From the NCBI GenBank assembly GCA_964373815.1, contig CAYJWI010000024.1, positions 1 to 14,373 on the forward strand: a stretch of 14,373 bases of DNA. Reading direction: 5' to 3'. Origin of the DNA: UBA10205 sp964373815 (GTDB lineage: Archaea; Iainarchaeota; Iainarchaeia; Iainarchaeales; Iainarchaeaceae). A program made the translations under genes and the position numbers. Below the pieces are notes generated by a model, which worked only from the letters and a program-made list of their open reading frames with translations, was not told the DNA's origin and made no database searches. Shown here in pieces: positions 11,710 to 14,373 of this stretch. Numbering within the stretch: the first letter of the stretch is position 1; each line of letters starts with the position of its first letter.

Positions 11710-13008
11710 TCAATCCTTGAACGCGCTCGCGGTGACTCCCGCATCCCATGAGAACCGCGGCCTTGTCTTCACGAGCCAGAGCTTTTCTGTCTCGTCATCG
11801 AGGATGAGCGCGAAGCCTTTTGCGCGCGGCATCTCCTGGTAGTACTTGTCAAAGTTCTGGTGCAGGTAAGATGGCCGCAGCTGCGAGACCGCCTCTATAT
11901 CTTCTTGCGCCGTCATCCTGTGCGAAATGAAGATGTCGCACTGGCTTATGCAGTCAGGGTGCAATTTGTTCGGCCTTTGCGTTGCAAGCAGAAGCGAGAG
12001 CCCCGGCTGCCTTCCTACCCTGACCCATTCGAGCAGCACCGAGAGCGCGAAATTTTTCTCATCCTTTGGCATGAACATGTGCGCCTCGTCAATCATCATC
12101 CATATTATGGGGAGTTCGCTTTCGCGCGAAAGCCCCTTTGTGAGCCTTATCTCCTCCTCCTTCCTGTAGAGCATCCTTTCCTCGAAGAGTTTTTTCCCCA
12201 CGAGGCCGACTATTATGTCCCTTGCCCCCTCCATCCCCATTGCCTGCCTATAAGTTGAGACATCGATGATTGTTATCGTGCCGGGCTTTGCGAGCTCGAG
12301 TATCTGCCAGCCTTCCTTTTCAAAAAGCTGCCATGATTTTGCGGCACTGAACCTTCCTGCAACCGCGTCGCGCACACTCTTTTCGGATTCGGTGTCCTTC
12401 TTCGCTTCTGCGATGAGCTCATCGAGGCCGTAAAGAGCCCCGAGGCCTTCGCGCACCTTTTCCACAACCCTTGAAACAAGCGCGCCTTCGGGTTCCTTCC
12501 AAGTAAGGTTGAATAGCATCATCCACTCCGATGCCTCGAGCTCGGAAACGCGCAGCGTGAATGCGGAATCGAATGGAAGCCCTTTTTTGCGGTAAAATCC
12601 CTCCATTGCCTTTGGGACGAGGTAGCGGATGTCTGTGCTCTGCGCCTTGAGGTCCCATTTCTCGAGCTCCGGGATGCCTGATTTGGGTGCGGGTATTTTG
12701 AGGCTCCAGAATATCCCGACGGTGTCAATCACTATTACGCTGAGCCTCTGCCTTATTTCAGGGGGCTGGCGCGCGAATTCCTCAATGATTACTGCCATGC
12801 TGAAGGATTTTCCCCCTCCGCGCTTGCCGCATATTAGCATGAGGTGGGGGTTTGCGATGTCGAGCTTGAGCTTTCTTCCAAGTACAGGCCTCTCGCCCGC
12901 GCTGAGCACGGATTTGCCGAAATAAGCTGTCCCCTTCTCGCCATACTTTTGCATGTCTTCATATGAGCGCGCGAGCACAGAGCTCTGGTCCTCTATCTGT
13001 TCTGGCAT
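11710..13008 (-). CDS. HerA/VirB4-like ATPase (DUF87 type)
   Basis: A 432-residue P-loop ATPase of the HerA/FtsK superfamily, which pump DNA or remodel DNA-protein complexes. The Walker A motif is GKRGGGKS at 61-68. The Walker B strand is IIWMMIDEAHMF with Asp307-Glu308. LLLATQRP near 340-346 is the sensor/Q-motif typical of this group, and SHRMTAQEDIEAV follows. Residues 180-230 form a helical insertion. It lacks the full HerA N-terminal barrel, having only about 50 residues before Walker A, and no nurA is adjacent, so it may not be the resection HerA. A TATA element CTTTAAATAC (about 13032-13041) is 28 bases before the ATG. Downstream is tRNA-Val in opposite orientation. Confidence 0.85.
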   Translation of the reverse strand: MPEQIEDQSSVLARSYEDMQKYGEKGTAYFGKSVLSAGERPVLGRKLKLDIANPHLMLICGKRGGGKSFSMAVIIEEFARQPPEIRQRLSVIVIDTVGIFWSLKIPAPKSGIPELEKWDLKAQSTDIRYLVPKAMEGFYRKKGLPFDSAFTLRVSELEASEWMMLFNLTWKEPEGALVSRVVEKVREGLGALYGLDELIAEAKKDTESEKSVRDAVAGRFSAAKSWQLFEKEGWQILELAKPGTITIIDVSTYRQAMGMEGARDIIVGLVGKKLFEERMLYRKEEEIRLTKGLSRESELPIIWMMIDEAHMFMPKDEKNFALSVLLEWVRVGRQPGLSLLLATQRPNKLHPDCISQCDIFISHRMTAQEDIEAVSQLRPSYLHQNFDKYYQEMPRAKGFALILDDETEKLWLVKTRPRFSWDAGVTASAFKD

Positions 13009-13216
13009 AGGGTAGCTAATCGCTTTACAAGTATTTAAAGATTCGGAAATATGGCAAGCCGATGAAGTAGTTTGACTGGTTTTCAGGCCTGTTATGATTC
13101 AGGATTTCCGTTTTCAAAATTTTCAAAAAAAAACGGATAAGAAAAAGGAGGCGAGGCAATTGGCCCTAAGGTGGGGGTTAAAATAGTTGGGTTTTTTTGC
13201 CTCTTTCCCCTCTGTC
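13009..13216. other. 208-base intergenic region
   Basis: No convincing gene. It contains the promoter of the HerA-like gene, a hairpin CCGTTTT..AAAACGG (about 13109-13136) whose minus-strand side is a run of T and may terminate the 13217 gene, and a distant repeat pair GAGGCAA/TTGCCTC (about 13152 and 13197). The 88-codon minus-strand frame across it is out of frame with the winged-helix gene and looks spurious. Confidence 0.5.
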
Positions 13217-13693
13217 CTAGCTTTTGGCTAAGTATAACACTTTCCTTCCCGCATGCACTTTTTTCAGGTAGCCTTCCTTGAAGAGCTTGTTTAGCCTCTG
13301 GCATGCCGCGTTGAGGCCCCTGTAGTTGAGCATGGTTTTTATGTCCTGGGCCGAGCATCCGCCCCTCTCTTCAATTGATTTGAGGATGAGCTGGTCCTGT
13401 TCGCCAAGGACTTCAAACCTGTTCTGCTGCGTATTGTTCTGCGTGGGGGTTTCGGGGGCAGTCTTTATTGCAAGCATTATCCTGTCATACTTCTCGTTTA
13501 TGTTTTCGAGGAGCCTGTTCGTCTTCTCCTTCTCCTGTATCATCTTGAACATGAGAAGTGCCGTGACTTTCGGGCTCTCCGCCTGCCTTAGCACCTCGTC
13601 TATTTCGCCAAAGCCCTCATTCGATTTTGCGGAGATTTTTTCCAGGAGTTCCTTCTCCTTCATGACGCTCCTCAAAATATCATGACTGTTCAT
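13217..13693 (-). CDS. Coiled-coil winged-helix DNA-binding protein
   Basis: This is a 158-residue protein. Residues 1-75 are charged and helical with heptad-like spacing (MKEKELLEKISAKS, EKEKTNRLLENINEKYDRI), probably a coiled-coil or oligomerization segment. A Thr/Gln/Asn-rich linker follows (about 78-92), then a winged helix (about 95-158) with EQDQLILKSIEERGG, AQDIKTMLNYRGLNAACQRLNKLFKEG and a wing ending VLYLAKS. No named family is recognised; similar domain orders occur in archaeal hypothetical regulators. The minus-strand TATATATAAATAC element is about 28 bases before the ATG, so the mRNA is leaderless. Three TCATGA palindromes cover the start region, suggesting autoregulation. It lies upstream of the HerA-like gene on the same strand, but each has its own promoter. 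Confidence 0.72.
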   Translation of the reverse strand: MNSHDILRSVMKEKELLEKISAKSNEGFGEIDEVLRQAESPKVTALLMFKMIQEKEKTNRLLENINEKYDRIMLAIKTAPETPTQNNTQQNRFEVLGEQDQLILKSIEERGGCSAQDIKTMLNYRGLNAACQRLNKLFKEGYLKKVHAGRKVLYLAKS

Positions 13694-13728
13694 GATGAAT
13701 CATGATAGTGGTAGATATATAAATACTT
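13680..13728 (-). promoter_or_regulatory. Promoter with three phased TCATGA palindromes
   Basis: TCATGA occurs at 13680, 13690 and 13700, exactly 10 bases apart, so all three face one side of the helix; the last extends to the palindrome ATCATGAT (13699-13706). They lie between the TATA element (about 13714-13726) and the start codon (13693-13691) and run into the first codons, where a bound repressor would block initiation. The encoded winged-helix protein is the natural candidate to bind. Confidence 0.6.
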
Positions 13729-13740
13729 ATCGTGGCAGGG

Positions 13741-13762
13741 GCGAAAAATCGTTTTTTTTCGC
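13741..13762. repeat. GCGAAAAA/TTTTTCGC hairpin
   Basis: Eight perfect base pairs around a six-base loop, with a run of eight T on the plus strand. It lies between the winged-helix promoter and the nested inverted repeat and could end minus-strand transcripts from 13958 or beyond. Confidence 0.45.
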
Positions 13763-13824
13763 GCAAATTGGCCTTGCTCGGGTGCCTTTGGCGAAAAAGC
13801 TGCCCAATCTGCCTCATTTATGTA

Positions 13825-13921
13825 ATTATAGCAAACCAATAAAGTAATTCGGTAGATTTTCATTGTTTGCTATCTAGCAGACCTCCATAAATGCCGAAAA
13901 ACTTTAGCGGTCTGCTATAAT
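13825..13921. repeat. Nested inverted repeat with four TAGCARACC arms
   Basis: TAGCAAACC (13829-13837), its inverted partner GTTTGCTA (13865-13872), TAGCAGACC (13875-13883) and its perfect partner GGTCTGCTA (13909-13917) alternate in direction. In addition the whole left half (from ATTATAGCA at 13825) and the reverse complement of the right half (ending TGCTATAAT at 13921) align over about 47 bases, sharing ATTATAGCA, ACC, TAAAGT and TTCGG. So a pair of palindromes forms a larger inverted repeat. An A/T-only tract (13916-13939) follows. It lies in a 264-base gap between minus-strand genes. Function is unknown: multi-site operator, replication or partition site, or small mobile element. Confidence 0.7.
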
Positions 13922-13957
13922 ATAATATATAATATATTAGAGGAATGGGCGGTTCCT

Positions 13958-14125
13958 TTATAGCCGGTTTTGGGAAAAACGCTTGAATTGCAGGTGTGCT
14001 AAACGAATTCGAGCAGCGGTCCTGCACCCCGTAAGCTGCTCAATTGCCTTCTCGATATCCTCTTTCTGTGCCAAGGCGGGATTAGAAGGCCGAAAAATCA
14101 GCGCTGCTTTGGCGCTGGCTTGCAT
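13958..14125 (-). CDS. Possible 55-residue small protein overlapping the upstream gene
   Basis: An open frame of 55 residues (MQASAKAALIFRPSNPALAQ, then KEDIEKAIEQL, ending in a basic RLAHLQFKRFSQNRL) begins at the ATG at 14125, inside the last codons of the partial gene, a 28-base overlap. A GTGAT element four bases before the ATG is a partial ribosome site, so translational coupling is plausible. The middle looks like a charged amphipathic helix. Against it: short length, no known family, and an internal perfect 7-base inverted repeat GAGCAGC/GCTGCTC (14011-14041). It could also be the out-of-frame remnant of the upstream gene's true C-terminus after a frameshift. Confidence 0.4.
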   Translation of the reverse strand: MQASAKAALIFRPSNPALAQKEDIEKAIEQLTGCRTAARIRLAHLQFKRFSQNRL

Positions 14126-14373
14126 TGAATCACTTCGTATCTTCCGGAGCCTATTTTTTTAACAATCATCCGGAAATCCATTTTCCCGCGGTAGATGCTT
14201 TCTACTATTTTTTCCGTTTCAAAGTTGATTTCCAATAACCGACCAACTCTTTCTTGGCTCAGCCAATTTTCTGCAGTTACAAAAAATGGGGACATTATAG
14301 GTAGGAGTTTTCCGGGCTTAATTGCTATTTGCCTCCCTTTTTGAAAGAAACCACGGCCTGGGAGATATGCAAG
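14098..14373 (-). CDS. 3' part of a gene running off the right edge, unknown function
   Basis: The frame is open from the stop at 14098 to the window edge, so 91 C-terminal residues are visible (starting LAYLPGRGFFQKGRQIAIKP). The internal ATG at 14295 has no ribosome site or TATA box at the right place, and coding-like sequence continues upstream of it, so I treat the gene as truncated by the window. The visible part alternates strands and helices (FFVTAENWLSQERVGRLLEINFE, IVKKIGSGRYEVIQCKP) and ends in a basic tail. I do not recognise the family. Confidence 0.55.
   Translation of the reverse strand, partial: LAYLPGRGFFQKGRQIAIKPGKLLPIMSPFFVTAENWLSQERVGRLLEINFETEKIVESIYRGKMDFRMIVKKIGSGRYEVIQCKPAPKQR

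Noticed and set aside
13092..13358. 88-codon minus-strand frame
   Set aside because: Half overlaps the winged-helix gene out of frame and the rest is intergenic; composition is not protein-like.
1..14373. CRISPR array, rRNA genes or prophage genes
   Set aside because: No regularly spaced repeats with unique spacers, no rRNA-like sequence and no structural phage genes were seen.

Overview
The window is archaeal. It carries a digeranylgeranylglycerophospholipid-type reductase for isoprenoid membrane lipids, TATA boxes about 25-30 bases upstream of start codons (many apparently leaderless), Shine-Dalgarno sites of the GGAGGT/GGTGAT type, tRNAs without encoded CCA, TrmB and HerA-type proteins, and two candidate C/D box guide RNAs. 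The short compact genes and the mix of families would suit a DPANN-type archaeon, but no single marker in the window proves the lineage.

Layout. (1) 1-1174, minus strand: a C/D box sRNA, then an ECF transporter S-component-like membrane protein followed five bases later by a lipoprotein with a DUF4430-like C-terminus, probably a small-molecule uptake pair. (2) 1368-2169, plus strand: a second lipoprotein and a second C/D box sRNA with a clean terminal stem. (3) 2211-3860: an A/T-richer island of a TrmB-type regulator divergent from a cupin protein. It is bordered on both sides by hairpins resembling the right end/omega-RNA end of IS200/IS605-type elements; no transposase or tnpB is present. 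(4) 3864-6659: geranylgeranyl reductase, a SemiSWEET-like mini-transporter, a PPC/DUF296-like protein, a HAM1/RdgB nucleotide-pool cleaning enzyme and tRNA-Leu(CAG). (5) 6827-11508: a 44-residue extremely acidic protein, then a copper operon read on the minus strand (cupredoxin, CopZ-like chaperone, an HMA domain fused to a Met/Gly-rich membrane domain, and the CopA Cu(I)-ATPase). A membrane-anchored winged-helix regulator is divergent from it. (6) 11556-14373: tRNA-Val(CAC), a HerA/VirB4-like ATPase, a coiled-coil winged-helix protein with three TCATGA palindromes at 10-base spacing over its start, an elaborate nested inverted repeat next to an A/T tract, a possible 55-residue small gene, and the 3' part of a gene running off the right edge.

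How it works together. The copper cluster reads as a complete export and buffering module: CopZ and the HMA domain carry Cu(I), the cupredoxin handles it outside the membrane, CopA pumps it out, and the divergent membrane regulator is the obvious candidate sensor. The most unusual items are the HMA/Met-Gly membrane fusion, the nested inverted repeat at 13825-13921, the phased operator at 13680-13706, the two C/D box RNAs and the IS-end-flanked TrmB/cupin island. No search was run. Family names come from motif recognition, and functions given for unfamiliar proteins are inference.
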